Below, piece after piece: positions 51,701-64,000 of a stretch of 64,000 bases of DNA. The stretch comes from Cruorifilaria tuberocauda (Eukaryota; Nematoda; Chromadorea; Rhabditida; Onchocercidae), in the NCBI GenBank assembly GCA_013365365.1, contig JABVXU010000238.1, positions 18,793-82,792 of the forward strand. The letters run 5' to 3'. The stretch's first letter is position 1; each line of letters begins with the position of its first letter. A model generated the notes under the pieces. It worked only from the letters and a program-made list of their open reading frames with translations, did no database searches and was not told the DNA's origin. The translations under genes and the position numbers were made by a program.

Positions 51701-53660
51701 TGATTTTTCATGTATGGTGAATTAGATCGTGAAAAGTTTTGAAAGATAGGGATAGGTTTCCGATAAGTCTAAAAACCATAAATCAGTTATTTTAGCGTCT
51801 TTTATCGTTATATTCTAGGAATGTTTTTTTCTTATATATTTTGATTAGATAACAATGTGAAGATTTGAATATAACATTCCATTTGAGGACAACTTGTGGT
51901 TTTCTTTTTCCTCGGAGAAGTGCTGTCATTATTTCATGTTCCAAGAAATTTTAATACATTAAGATATAACAATAGCAGTTACGAAGATGAAATTCATATA
52001 AAAATTGTGGCATGTAGGGAAGTAGAACGATGCTTTCTTATAAAAATGAAAAGTGCACTCAAAATGTTTAAATCTTAACTTCTTGAAAATGATAAAAATA
52101 CATACTACCGTCAAAGCCGTATTCAAACAAGAGGCACTGACATTAGACATAAACAGTCTATTTGCAAAGATCTTCCATAATTGACTGAAGAGAATGAAAC
52201 AGATGACCTTATCAATCACACATATACACACATAATGTATATCTGCGCATAAACATTACTCATGCATTTGGTCAGACCGATAAACAGAAGTGATGAACAG
52301 ATGGACTTCTTATTGACCTAAATTGATTATCATTTCAAATGTGTGCTCTGGTGTTATAATGTAATGCATTACGTTTAATGATCCACTTTTCTCCTTTTCT
52401 GTAAGCATTTTGCAAGCTATAAGAACATTTATTAACAAGACTACTTTAACAAGATTACAAGGATCAAAATTAAATAAAATTTCGCACAGGTTGAAATGTA
52501 ACAGCATCGCTTAATATCACATATTAAGTTCATAAACGACTGGATCAAACTGAACATTTCATACTATTTCAAACATGACCTATATCTATGTGAGCTTGGT
52601 TGGAATAGGTTGAAATGTTCTTATGTTCTCATGTTAAAGTGACCCGAGTGAATAAACTTTATATATTTAGTAACATAGTATCGCCAGTGCGTAGTCCTCA
52701 ATCGTAACATTATCACTACGATTGGACTTCGTCATATCACTGGTTGACGGCAGAATTTTAGAATGATATCGCTTACGGCTACTAGTCCTTTGAACTTTTC
52801 AGAAAAAGATTACAGTTAATTGCAGGACACTCAACAGAATCATTCATTTGTCACAACCGGTTTTCTGACGATAAATTTTCCTTAGCGTAATTAATCTGCT
52901 AAAAATGAACGATGTTTTAATGTATGAAACTATTTGCAATAATGTCGAACAGTTACAAGTCTTTTGAGACTTTCCAGCTTTACGATGAACTGGAATCACT
53001 GTCAGTTGTGGTACACCAATCTTCTTTATTAAAAACAAATCATCAAAGTGATACAATACAGGTAAGAAGTTGAAATAAAAGAAACCGGAAATACAATGTC
53101 ACTTTTGACTGCGCCTCTACTATGCTAGGATGAAAGTACATATATGTGTGTATGTGTGTGCGTATCTATATTTGAGTGTATGGATGTATTTTTTTGTCCA
53201 AGGTTGTATATTTTATGATGCCAAATGTGTTAAAAGCAGCAGTAATTTTGGAGAAAATTATTTGAAGTGAGAGCGACAAGCGGAGCGGTGTCAATGACAA
53301 GACATAATCAGTTAGGCGGGGAATAGAGCGGAACTGACAAGTTTGATATCCCACAGATAATTTATACCTAGTTCAATCTTTTGCTGTTACTACCAAGAAC
53401 AGACATCTATACCTATATGATCAACGCAGGCACAACACTAATAGACAACAGTAAATGCTGGCACTTACAGCCAGCCGTATCCTTGTAACCTAAATGATTA
53501 TATGATTCACCCAGTGTTAACAGTCTGATTCATAGTTCTGAAAAGGACAAGCATGATGATTCATCGCCATTTCCTTTCGTTCATAACATTTCACACCGTC
53601 CACTTTCTTCAACGATTTTACAAGCAAATATTAGCTATCAGTAGAACCGGACGAAGCCAA
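48766..53660. other. large intergenic region
   Basis: Nearly 5 kb without a defensible gene. Short open frames (minus 50525-50746 and 50771-50974; a 37-codon plus-strand frame from 49552 in locally GC-richer DNA) lack leaders, domains or splice partners. A 12-bp hairpin lies at 49183-49223. The right end faces the receptor kinase start and should include its promoter. Confidence 0.45.
49183..49223. repeat. 12-bp inverted repeat
   Basis: ATATGGATAGAA (49183-49194) pairs perfectly with 49212-49223 across a 17-base loop. It is short for a microRNA precursor and may be chance in AT-rich DNA. Confidence 0.5.
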
Positions 53661-53672
53661 ATCATTTTGCAG
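53661..53672 (+). promoter_or_regulatory. probable spliced-leader acceptor of receptor kinase gene
   Basis: ATCATTTTGCAG ends eight bases before the ATG at 53681, with no coding exon upstream that fits. Confidence 0.5.
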
Positions 53673-53680
53673 TGACAGTG

Positions 53681-56600
53681 ATGGGTCGTTTTGGATCAAA
53701 CAGACAAGAGGTGTGCCCGAGGTCATCCACCACTTTCTTCACAGAAGGACAGTGTCACATTTCATCCGATTATTCATTGCCAACACTGTATTGTCGTACT
53801 TTGTATTGGCGATTTATGCATTTATTCCATCCTTTTATAATACATTTGCTTGTTGCTCTATGCTTCATTACAACTGATGCATTACTTTATCCACCCGTCA
53901 TTACTGGAAATACCGATTTTCACGAATATAAAGGTCAGCAGTATATTGAGAAGAAAACTGGAGAAATACTGGAACTGAACTGCTCAACAATGGAAGCCGT
54001 TAAATGGATATTGCCTGATAACTCCCTCCATACTGGCTTCGACCCTGTGGAGGTTCGTCTTTTTCATTTGCACAGAAAATACAACATCCAATCTGTCTTC
54101 CCCAAACGTTGAATCTATTCTATTATACTTTAATCCAGTGAAAAATTATATATTTCACGTACTCACATCTCATGTCCTTCCAGTCATTGTGGTCATAATT
54201 ACACTGCCTTCATAGTCGATAACGGTGGAATTTTAAACATTATTTGTCAGTAGTGTCGATAAGGATTTTGAAATGTATCAAGTGATATTATTATGGCCAA
54301 GGGAATTTTTAGTTCTAGCATAGTAGTATCTTTATTATTGCAACAGTTCGGCTCGAAAAGATAAGCGAAAGAACTTAGTTGCATTACACTAGTGGAAATA
54401 TTGCACTTTATGTAGAAATGTGAGAAAGACATCTCTCAATTCTTGAAAAAGTAACACGAGTTAAGACAGATCTATAAGCATTAATTGGAATGGGATTATA
54501 TTATATTGTGCAATTTCTAAACCTTTGATAACTTTAGTAATTATATTTAATAATAAAATCAACACCAAAGTTTTTTTATCAATTTTTTGCAGATTTTATA
54601 ATAGTAACACCTTCATTATCCGTATATTATTTATCATGCGTAAATGCATTAAAATAATTGCGCGAAAAATTATAAAGCATTTGGTATTCAATAATATAAG
54701 TTTTTAGACAGCATTTTATTTTACACTGAGAAATTGATTTGTTGATTCAGAACTATTTATAGCGAACAGAGAGAGTCATAGAGAACGGTTTTGATATCGG
54801 ATTTCGGAGTTTACGGATAGAGCCGCTGAAAAGGTCAGATACGGGTGAATATGTGTGTACTGCAGAGCATTCGGAATTAAGCTCTTCCATATATGTATAT
54901 GTATCAAATAACGAAAGTCAGTCTCTTTTTATTTAAAAATCTTTCGGATATGGATGAAGAGACAACTCGGCGAATTAATCGATTCTTTTAATATTGTTCT
55001 TTTGTACCAGATAGAGAGATATTATATCTACGGTAAATTTACATCAAACAGATTTTCCTATTATAACTAATACTAGATGAGATATATTCATCGCATATGA
55101 ATTATGTTTAAAATTATGATAAATTTATCAATAAGTCACAATTCAGATGAGAAGTCGCTTAAAGCGGGGTCGTTCCTGAATTCTGGTCCCTTAATTATTT
55201 CCAAATCATTCCGAGCACTTAATGTGGTGTTACCGTGCAGAACAGATGAATTCGTTGAAAGTGGTGTGGAGTTGTTCATTAATCACGTAAAGCAGACTAA
55301 AGGAATTCAATTTGATCCAAGGTTCATCTATTCTGAAACATACCGAACTGTGAGGAATTCGTTATTTAGCGAATTATTTTTAATCCATCTTTGTTTCTTT
55401 TCCTAATCGTTTGAATGAACTACCAAGATTATGTTTGTTGTAATGCTGAGAATAATGTAATATGTTCCAACAATTTTTTTAGGATTGGATTCATTGTAGA
55501 TCGAGAGCTTCTCAATGATCGTGCGGAAATATCGGCTCGTTGCGAGTATTTGGGCCATATTTCAGAAATATTAATAGTGCCAATAAAAAACGACAAAGAG
55601 TTGGAAGGATCGCCAGTGATGGAAGTGTCGACTGAGTGGCCTTATGTTGGACAGGAATTGAACATGAACTGCACCTTTCATACAAGAGATGGATTTAGAT
55701 ATGTGCTTACTTGGAAATGTCCTCAATGTAAAGACAAAACGGTGTGTTGTTTATATAATTTGTTGATATCTGCTGCAATTTGCAGCATGAAAGAGTTTTT
55801 GAAAGTGTTTGTCCTTTCCAGGTTTTAAAATTCATTGGAACCAAAATGACCATTTTCTATTTTATAAATGTTATCTACGATATCTTTTTCCCGACATGGA
55901 ATATTCAGCTATTCTACTAGTCAAAAGTTGCAAATTACAGAAGTTTAAGAATTTGAGATTTCTTCGTATGCTTGCTTCTTGTTTTTTATATAAGATGTGT
56001 GGTAGTATCAGTATTTTTTGCATACTTTAAATAATGCAATCGAATTTTGAATATTAAGTTTACTTAAGAAAACAACAAGATACTATCAATTTATTATCAG
56101 AAGTGGAAGGGAAGAAGAAGCAATTGTTTACTACTAAAAAAATTATGGAATATTTCTCTTTTCACGCCTTCATAACGTTACAATGAAAAGAAGAGTATAC
56201 ATTTAGACTCCAATTTCTGATTTTCTTATAAAGTTCAATTCACTGTTATAACAATTAATTAAGTTGTATATTATGATCCATCAAAGAAGCGAAATATTTT
56301 TAGGGTCGTGTCGTTTCAAATCGTTATGTGAAAATTGGAGATGGTATCAGGAAACTCTTGTTTATTAAAAATTTGAATGAGATCGATTCTGGTGACTATG
56401 AATGTATAGTAACAAATAAAGACGATGTTAATGATATTCGACGGAGTATTGATCGATTGCAAGTGTCACCCACAAAAGGGCAGCTGAAAGTGGTGGATTT
56501 TTCAGAAAATACTAATTTCGAAGAAGGTAACACTGTGAGGTTGTTCCATATAGCAAGAGCGTTTCCAAGCAGTGAATATAGTTCTGAATGGAGAAAGGTT

Positions 56601-59600
56601 TGTTATTAAAAATGTTTCAACATCTTTCAGCAGTCGCTTTTCTACTAATCTACTCATTTTGAATCTTCTCTTAAACTTAGGACTTTTTTCTTTTAATTTC
56701 GTAATAATCTACTTTATTTTCAGTGTTTTATACTTTGATTTTTAAAATATCAAACAAACTCATATTTTTCATCTTGAGCCAATTTAGTTATTAACACTCT
56801 TTGTTTCGTTTTTTCGTGATAACGTGACTTCACATGAATGGCACTGTACTGAGATTTTTTTGGTGAGGTAAGAGCTTATAATATCTATCAAGAAATGATT
56901 CCATTAATCACTTGGCAATGTTTTCTTTTGATTGTTTGAATCAATAAACAGCACCGTAATTCCAACTTTTTTTGGCCTCCAGGTTCGAGAAATTTATAAG
57001 AATTTCCTAGTCTAAGGTTTGTTTTTCTTTGCTGTAATCTTGATAGTTTTTAGTATTCGAAAACGATATCATCCAAAGAAGAATTTATGGAGAAAATCGA
57101 ACGAGGCGTTAGAAGTAAAGCGAATACGGATCTTCATGAAGATGAATTGTCAATCATTAATGCAGCCGTTGATGATTCTGCGACGTTTGTCTTTTCAGTA
57201 ATATCATAATGAAATTTAAGAATAAAAGTCACTGCACATATTTGGGAAGTTTCGGATCGAATTATGTTTTTTAATTTTCAAAATTGTGTTCATTGTTACA
57301 AGCAAATAATCTTCCTAAATTCTCATTGCGGTTGGAATTATCAGTAAATTTTTTCGTTCCATTTGCATTTTATTTTGACCTTCACTAATTACAAATAAGG
57401 TTCAAATTAGGTTAAGCGTTTCATATTTATCTGAAGATTGTTGTCGTAATTTTTAGAATTGCATTCAAAAATTGCTATTTGATAAGTCGAACTGAATAAA
57501 AAACTCAAATAAAATGTATTGGCATTGCTTATTTTGATATGTTTAGATTAGAAAGTATATTACAGCTATCAGTTAATGATAAGAGTATCACAAGACTATG
57601 TTTATCGGAAAAATTGGACATTATCCATTCGTCCCATCGCTATTCAACCACGTATTACTGTTCACGATCAATTTGGTCGACCACTGTCATCTGATGTGCT
57701 GCTAATCGATTCAAAAATAATTGTTACATGCGTGGTAAAAGATACAAAACCTCGCAAGTTACATTTGCTCTATATAGTGTGGGTTTTCGAATGCTCATAT
57801 TCTGATTTTTTGCAGTTTTTTGTTAATTACGATTTTTCAAATTAATAAACAACTTTTTTATTTATCAATTTAGAAAAGGTGGAGATTGGGAAGAAGTTAA
57901 TGACAGTGAAGAATTGTCTGGTTTCACTTTTGAATCTGCTATAAAATGGATAACATATGCGAGAGAACATATGCGAATACGTTGTGAAGATGACGAAACT
58001 AATAAGGTGTTTTTCATTTTGCAATCTGAATATGATTTTGCTGGAAGCAAATAAAGATGACATGAGATTGTGGAGAAAAAAGAACTAAAAAAAAGAAATT
58101 ATAGAACTGTTTATACTCATTTACCAATCTTTTGATTTCCAGTGTTCCAACAGCTTGAAAACGTTTGAAATGTGCAAGTCAGTTATCCAAAAATTATTTG
58201 TTTATGTACTAAATCAGTTTCACGTTTAATTTTTTAATTTCTATGTTTTTGCTCCACATTTTTTGACCTTTAGTTTCTTTCTTACAAAGTTTGATCCACA
58301 TTGCGAGAATTCATAGTATCCAAGCTTGATGGCTTTGATTCACTACATGAAAAGAAAAGTTCAGAAATCATATGCAGAAGAATTGTTTATTTTACTTAAA
58401 CCGATCTTACATGTTTCAAAGATTCCGTAACAGTTTTATTTGCAGAATCAGTTTTTGATATTTTTGTTGAAGACTTTTTTGCAAAAAGTGCAATTTTTGA
58501 TCTTAATTCTTAAAATAAGCTGATTTAGATGGACGAAAAGGATTTGGTCATATCAGAAGTGGAGACAATTAGCGCAGCTTTTCTTGCCAAAAAGCCAGTT
58601 GACTTATTCAATGAAGACAATAGTATCTATGAAAAAGATCGTCTTGAGCTAATTTGCATACTTCCACTGAACGATGATTTGTTGGTATTTTGATTGCTGT
58701 AGATGAAAAATGCAAGGAGAGAAACAACCAATATATCATGCTAATTTTGATATATCGGTTTGTTTCTGTCAGGTGGAAAGCTGATCTTGTGGATCAGTGA
58801 GACCAGTAGTTTGCGATATTCTTCGTTTTATTCTGGTCTTCGACTGTCTCATTAAAATTTATTTCCATCATGATATATTGGAACTGTGTTTAATTTGACT
58901 TGAAAAAAGTCTAGTTGTATCTTCTTTAGGAATGATTTGCACACAGACTTCGATGCTTGCGTATTTAAGCTGTATTTTGATCAAAATTCATACTGAAAAT
59001 TACAAAAGAAATGAGCAAAATTGTCTAGATCTTCCAAAACATTGCTATAAAACCTACCAAACTTAATTGGTCAAAGAATGTGATGTATTTCAGTGATGTT
59101 AATTGGGAGCGAGATGGTGTTCGGTTACCACATCCGGAACGTTATGTCACCATATACTCTCAAAAATTCATAACGACATTGGATGATATTAGTTCAAACG
59201 ATTCCGGAGATTATCAGTGCATCGCCAAATCGAAAGATGGCAGCATTTCTCGCAGTTATACATTGCATATCAAAGTGAGTCATGACAGAACCGTTATGTG
59301 ATCTTAATTTTTATGCTCGATTTTTTTCTTCGTTTCACTTTCTTTTAACGTATCTCAAACACAGGTATCTTTTGATTTATTTTTATAGTTTTGATCAGAA
59401 TATACAATTATTGGCCAGAAAATTGATTTTTCGTACAGCAAATATAGAGCTGATACCATATTTTAATTAGTGTATCATCTTTAAATTGGATCATTTTCGA
59501 AAGATTTCCTAAAAGTTTTGAACTTGACTTTCATGGAAATTGTGAAGAAGCATCAACAACAAGTTATTTGAAAAATCAGTTTAGATCTAAAAAAAATCAA

Positions 59601-62600
59601 TGAGATATTGATTATCATCAATGAGATATTGATTATCATCAATTTGATCTTCCTATTCATACTTCCGAAATTCACATATATTGATTTAATTTTAGTTTCA
59701 TCAAACTTTTATCATTAACTTTTCAAAGACAAGAGGGAATTAAGAGCAGTTTGATTTTAGATAAATGCAGTAGTCGCTCCTTACATCGTTGAAGCAAATG
59801 AAGAATATGAACATCTGGCGAAATATGGAGAAAGAACAGAACTTGTGTGCCCCATTGAGGGAGAACCAGGACCACTTTATAGATGGCTCAAAAATGGCGT
59901 CGAGTACAACGGTTACGGTAGTTTGACGAAGAAAATTGATTTTCCTCGAGTTATTATTGAAGATAGAGCGACTTACACATGTGTTGCAAGAAATCGCGCT
60001 GGTTCACAACAAGTTTCTATTCGGCTTGAGGCAAGTTTAATGATTTTTGAATTCTGCATTGAAATTAAGTCAAGTTGTTTGCAAAAAGCTCACTGATTAA
60101 TATATTGAGAACTTTTACAGTTAATGGATGAACCGGCATACATTCGGTCATCAAAATATTGGTGGACTGTTGGTTTTGCAACTGTTGGTATATTGGTGTT
60201 GCTTTTTCTGGTACTTATTTTTGTGTTGAAACAACGTCGCAAAAGTAGACGACAAGAGGAACAACTGCACGCACTCTACAATCAGTTGATGAGCGAATCG
60301 AATGCGGAATATCATGATGGACCCACTGATCTCAAACAACCACTCCATGAACGCGTTGAACAGCTACCCTATGATCGCAGATATGAAATTAGCAAGGATA
60401 AGCTTTTTTTTAAGCAGGTTTTTATATTTCTTTAGTTTTGCTTGGTTTTAAAAATTCAGTGCAAAAAATTTTGAAAAGTTTACGTAAGGACCTTAAAAAT
60501 AATCGATAAAATAACACCATCAAAATCGCTTAAGTTTGATTGTAAAATTAAGATTTATTCATAGTCATAGCACAATATGGAATAGATTCTATTAATATCA
60601 TTCTATCATGCTTTTTAAGCATGGTAAACGGCTTTCAAGACATTTTATAGATCGGTCGTCTATATTTTCGTTGTTTTTTGCAAGAGGAATTCATTGATTT
60701 ATATTGTTCATTTCATCTGATCAGTACCTTATAGCTGCATATTGTAAAGGATTTTGGCTGTTGTAGTTGTATTTCTGAGCTATGAAAATTATTTAATTCC
60801 AATTTCGCCTCCGATAACTATCATACATAAATATAACACATTTTAGTCACTTGGTGGAGGGAATTTCGGGCAGGTCTATCTAGGTGAATTGAACAAACCT
60901 CGAGTAAGCGATCCATTAGCTGTGCCGCATGTGCTGAAAGTGGCTATCAAAGCTCCACGGGACGGACGTAATTTACATCATCAGAAAGCACTTGCTGATG
61001 AGCTGAAAATAATGATCGCTATTGGTATTCATCCGAACGTTCTGTGTTTGATTGGTGCTGTAACGAAACAAATGTCCAGGTAGTATTAAATATTATTGAA
61101 ATGCTAATCTTCCTTCGGTATTTCCAATAAAAAGATGCAAATGATTAATAAGTAGTGTATTACAGTGGTCAGCTCTATGTGATCATGGAATATTGTGAGA
61201 ATGACAATTTGAAAGATTATTTGTCGAAAAATAGTGCAGGTTTTCTGAATGAAGTTGAAGTGAGTAAGGAGCTGTTGGGCAATGATGGATATTTGACACC
61301 AACGAGGAACGCACAACATGAAGCCCAAATATATTTGGTTTCTCTATTCTTACTAAGAATATCTTTTTTGAAAGTACTTGGAGAATAATGAATTACTTAT
61401 TAACTTAATAACAAATAATTGATTAACTTGGATGAAACTAACAAAATATAAAAATATGCAATATTTTTGTAGTTTTTTAACATTTGCAGTTTATGTTTTC
61501 TTCGATATATCGTAAATTGATTAGGAATATTATTGCAAATTTATTCACTTCGCTACTGTACGCTATAGGCGGAGTTAAAACCTCAATGGGCCATTGAAGT
61601 TGATGAGGCACGGATGGCTGATAAAATGATCACCACGAGTGATTTGATCTCATTTGGATACCAAGTTGCGAACGGAATGGAGTATCTATCTAGTAAAACG
61701 GTATCTTTGATCAATTTTATTCAAAAGCTGATTTATGTCATAATTCAGGATAAATTCAGAAATATTCTAGTGTATTCATCGAGATATTGCTGCTCGAAAT
61801 ATCCTGGTAACAAAAAAACGAGCTATACGCATAGCAGATTTTGGTTTAGCGCGTAAGGACTCCACAGTTTATCATATACGGAGCAGTCAAAATGTACCCT
61901 TACCTCTCAAATGGATGGCATTGGAATCAATTGTTTATCACAATTTCACTGAACAAGTAATCTTTTTCTCATGCTTACTTTATATATTTGATAACGATAT
62001 TGAGTCGTATCAACTAATTTCCTTATTTATATTGGCATATAATAATTTTTAGTCTGATGTTTGGTCCTACGGTGTATTGCTATGGGAAATATTTTCTTTT
62101 GGTAAAGTTCCATATCCACAAGTAGACAATGACGATCTTGTGAACTATTTGCAAGAAGGAAATCGTATGGAACAACCCAAACTTGCTCCGGATGACATGT
62201 TGGTTTCGAGGACTATTATAATTTGCAATTCTAATAGAAATATTTTACTTAATTATTAGCGTAGTTTTTTTCACTTTATCGCTCGTAAATCTCTTTTTCG
62301 CAAACTCTTCAATACTTAGATTTGGAAACTAGATTTGAAAACTTGAGAACAATATTTGTATTTTATTTGAAAACTATGTATCTACGGCACTGAAAATGTT
62401 ATCAGCAAAGTACGAAATATTTCATTTTCAGATACAATCTGATGAGACAATGTTGGCTTTCGGATCCTAATAACCGACCTATGTTCTCCGAATGCAAAAT
62501 TTTAATGAAAACACATCTTTCGCGTTCTTCTCCACCGGTAATTCTTTAGGCATTTCAACTTATTTCAGTTTGGTTACTTTGGCATATCCGTCGTTGGTGG

Positions 62601-62910
62601 TTTGAAGCATCTTCCAAATATTTTGAAATGTTATGTTCTCAGTTGTCCGAGCTGTATTCTTTTTCATATTATTATCGATAGTAATTATGGCTTGAGCATT
62701 CAAATTATTTGAATCTAATTTCAAAGCGAATTGCAGCTGAGCACGCGGCTTGACACAATGTTGGAAGAAGACCAAATTTTGATGGAACGGTATAGCGAAT
62801 GGCGCGATTCAGAGGAGATCGAACAGGATCTCAGGGCTCAAGCTACTCGAAATGGGTTTATTGCTGTTCCAACTCAAGAACCACAAACAAATTCCAATAT
62901 ATACATGTAG
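53681..62910 (+). CDS. seven-Ig receptor tyrosine kinase, VEGFR/VER-like
   Basis: Nineteen exons: 53681-54052, 54763-54916, 55147-55321, 55483-55741, 56304-56597, 57054-57197, 57573-57778, 57874-58006, 58529-58680, 59094-59274, 59761-60030, 60121-60417, 60847-61079, 61166-61337, 61569-61700, 61771-61956, 62053-62198, 62432-62537, 62737-62910; about 1261 aa. An internal Met (residue 46) heads a signal peptide ([16 protein letters not shown]). Seven Ig-like units follow, with closing motifs such as DTGEYVC, DSGDYEC, DSGDYQC and ATYTC. TM is about 796-818, then basic. Kinase: LGGGNFGQV, Lys914 in [12 protein letters not shown] (Asp1063), DFG 1081-1083, [12 protein letters not shown]. Seven Ig domains plus a class III/V-like kinase fit the VEGF receptor plan and nematode VER receptors. 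WMALE replaces the usual WMAPE, and the activation loop has one Tyr. The first 45 residues are uncertain. FGFR was considered; seven Ig domains disfavour it. Confidence 0.92.
59596..59643. repeat. tandem repeat, 21-nt unit
   Basis: Two exact copies of ATCAATGAGATATTGATTATC in direct tandem plus a six-base partial third, in the intron before exon 11 of the receptor kinase gene. Confidence 0.9.
60031..60120 (+). other. GC-AG intron of receptor kinase gene
   Basis: Exon 11 ends GAG and is followed by GCAAGT, while TTTTACAG precedes exon 12. Only this junction keeps the frame from the seventh Ig unit into the TM segment. GC donors with otherwise perfect consensus are a known minor class. Confidence 0.75.
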
Positions 62911-62951
62911 TTCGAGCTGACTGAATTGATTGATAAACTGGAAAGATTTTA

Positions 62952-62957
62952 AATAAA
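62952..62957 (+). promoter_or_regulatory. candidate poly(A) signal of receptor kinase gene
   Basis: AATAAA 41 bases after the stop codon, in the expected place. Confidence 0.55.
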
Positions 62958-64000
62958 ACAGGCAAGGATTTACACATAAGGCAAACAATTAAGATTTTCT
63001 GTTCAGCAAAAGATACAAGGTGTGTTCGAAAAAACCATGGGATACCATTAGCGAAGTTCAAATGAAACGAAATTTCCTCTGTAAATAATATAAGTAGGAA
63101 AGGACCTCTGTCTCAATTTACATTATGTGTAGTTGTTTACGCGATAGAAGATCATTTGGACAAAAATTGGTCACTCATTGCGTAATTAGACGAAGGATAC
63201 ACAGCTGTTAAGGAGCTTGAACAAAAGGAAACAGGAGTCATGGAATGGAGGGAAGAGGAACAAGAAGGAAATCGGTATAAGAAAGAACCGCGAATAGAAT
63301 AGGTTGCTACGGATTGCAGTTTCGAACCGACGATTACAGATGGATGCGATAGACGAACAGTTTACAAGTTCATCGTTTAGTGCAACATCGATCGGCATTG
63401 TGATGAAGACAAGAAAATCGCTGAAATAGCTTTTCAGCGAGATATCGGAACCAAAAGCGATATTTCCATAAGCAATGGATCGACCATGGGGATGGAGAAG
63501 TCTAATATGAGAGCGACCATTTCACATTAATTTCGTGGCTTCAACACGAGCTAGATTTCTTGTTCTTTTGTGTTCCACCAATAAATTAAGTAATTTGATC
63601 TTCCATTATACGCGAGTCTTTGAGCTACCAGGGATATGTGGCTGCCATTTGACATGAAACAGTCAAGAGTTTGATTATAAAAATCCTTTTTTTGCTAATA
63701 CTTAATGTTAGAAAATCATGAGTTCAAAATTAGTCCAAATCTATGTAATTGATCTGAAGTGAAAATCAGTTCAAAGAATAAAACTTTCAGCGCAAATTTA
63801 GAAATTGCCGATGTGACGTCACTGCATATTTATGTTTGCGTTATGTTGGTAAGTTCCCAGATGTATATTTCTTATACTCCTACATCTTGCTGTATGATAA
63901 TTATTTCATCTACGTTTCGAACGCAAATGCAAATCGTTGAGCACTTCATATGTACAAGATTTCAACCTGTCAATTTTTTTCGGAATATTCGTAGAATTTG
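62958..64000. other. 3' flank, no gene recognised
   Basis: Downstream of the receptor kinase. An open minus-strand stretch at 63186-63398 is purine-rich on the plus strand and looks like low complexity. Nothing is supported. Confidence 0.45.

Noticed and set aside
55809..56030. Open frame in the receptor-kinase intron after the third Ig unit
   Set aside because: No acceptor or donor fits the phase, there is no Ig signature, and the flanking exons join directly in frame.

Overview
The window is AT-rich eukaryotic DNA with compact genes split into many short exons. The introns are mostly short GT-AG introns ending in T-rich acceptors (TTTTCAG, TTTTAG). Several genes have a free acceptor-like TTTNCAG 3-40 bases before the first ATG and no matching donor, which is the signature of spliced-leader trans-splicing. 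Together with the protein content (a PAS-5-type proteasome subunit, a CPG4-like secreted protein, a VER-like seven-Ig receptor kinase) this points to a parasitic nematode, most likely a spirurid/filarial worm. The species is inferred, not proven. All gene models were spliced by eye; each one kept a continuous reading frame from ATG to stop.

Layout. 2.0-3.2 kb: relic of an HNF4/RXR-type nuclear hormone receptor, broken by a stop and frameshifts. 5.4-7.0 kb (-): proteasome alpha-5 subunit. 8.3-15.5 kb (+): a protein of about 1347 aa with RCC1 repeats. 16.2-17.1 kb: a possible decayed secreted FKBP-like gene. 18.65 kb: a small ORF with a signal peptide. 19.2-20.9 kb (+): purine nucleoside phosphorylase. 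23.9-29.6 kb (+): MLCK/titin-type kinase with a very long lysine-rich tail. 30.9-33.1 kb (+): secreted cysteine-rich CPG4-like protein. 35.2-39.2 kb (-): coiled-coil protein with an IQ motif, resembling IQCE. 43.0-44.1 kb (-): four-TM protein of unknown family. 47.1-48.8 kb (-): two-TM protein with PY motifs. 53.7-62.9 kb (+): seven-Ig VEGFR-like receptor tyrosine kinase. The gaps (notably 21-24, 39-43, 44-47 and 49-53.6 kb) show no gene I can defend.

The genes do not form one pathway; this is an ordinary chromosomal neighbourhood. The most interesting items are the NHR relic, the IQCE-like gene (IQCE acts at the ciliary base in vertebrates), the kinase with a long basic tail, a near-perfect 32-bp inverted repeat in that kinase's last intron, a GC-AG intron and optional kinase-insert exon end in the receptor kinase, and an alternative in-frame 5' exon for the phosphorylase. 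I did not find a convincing new multi-gene system.
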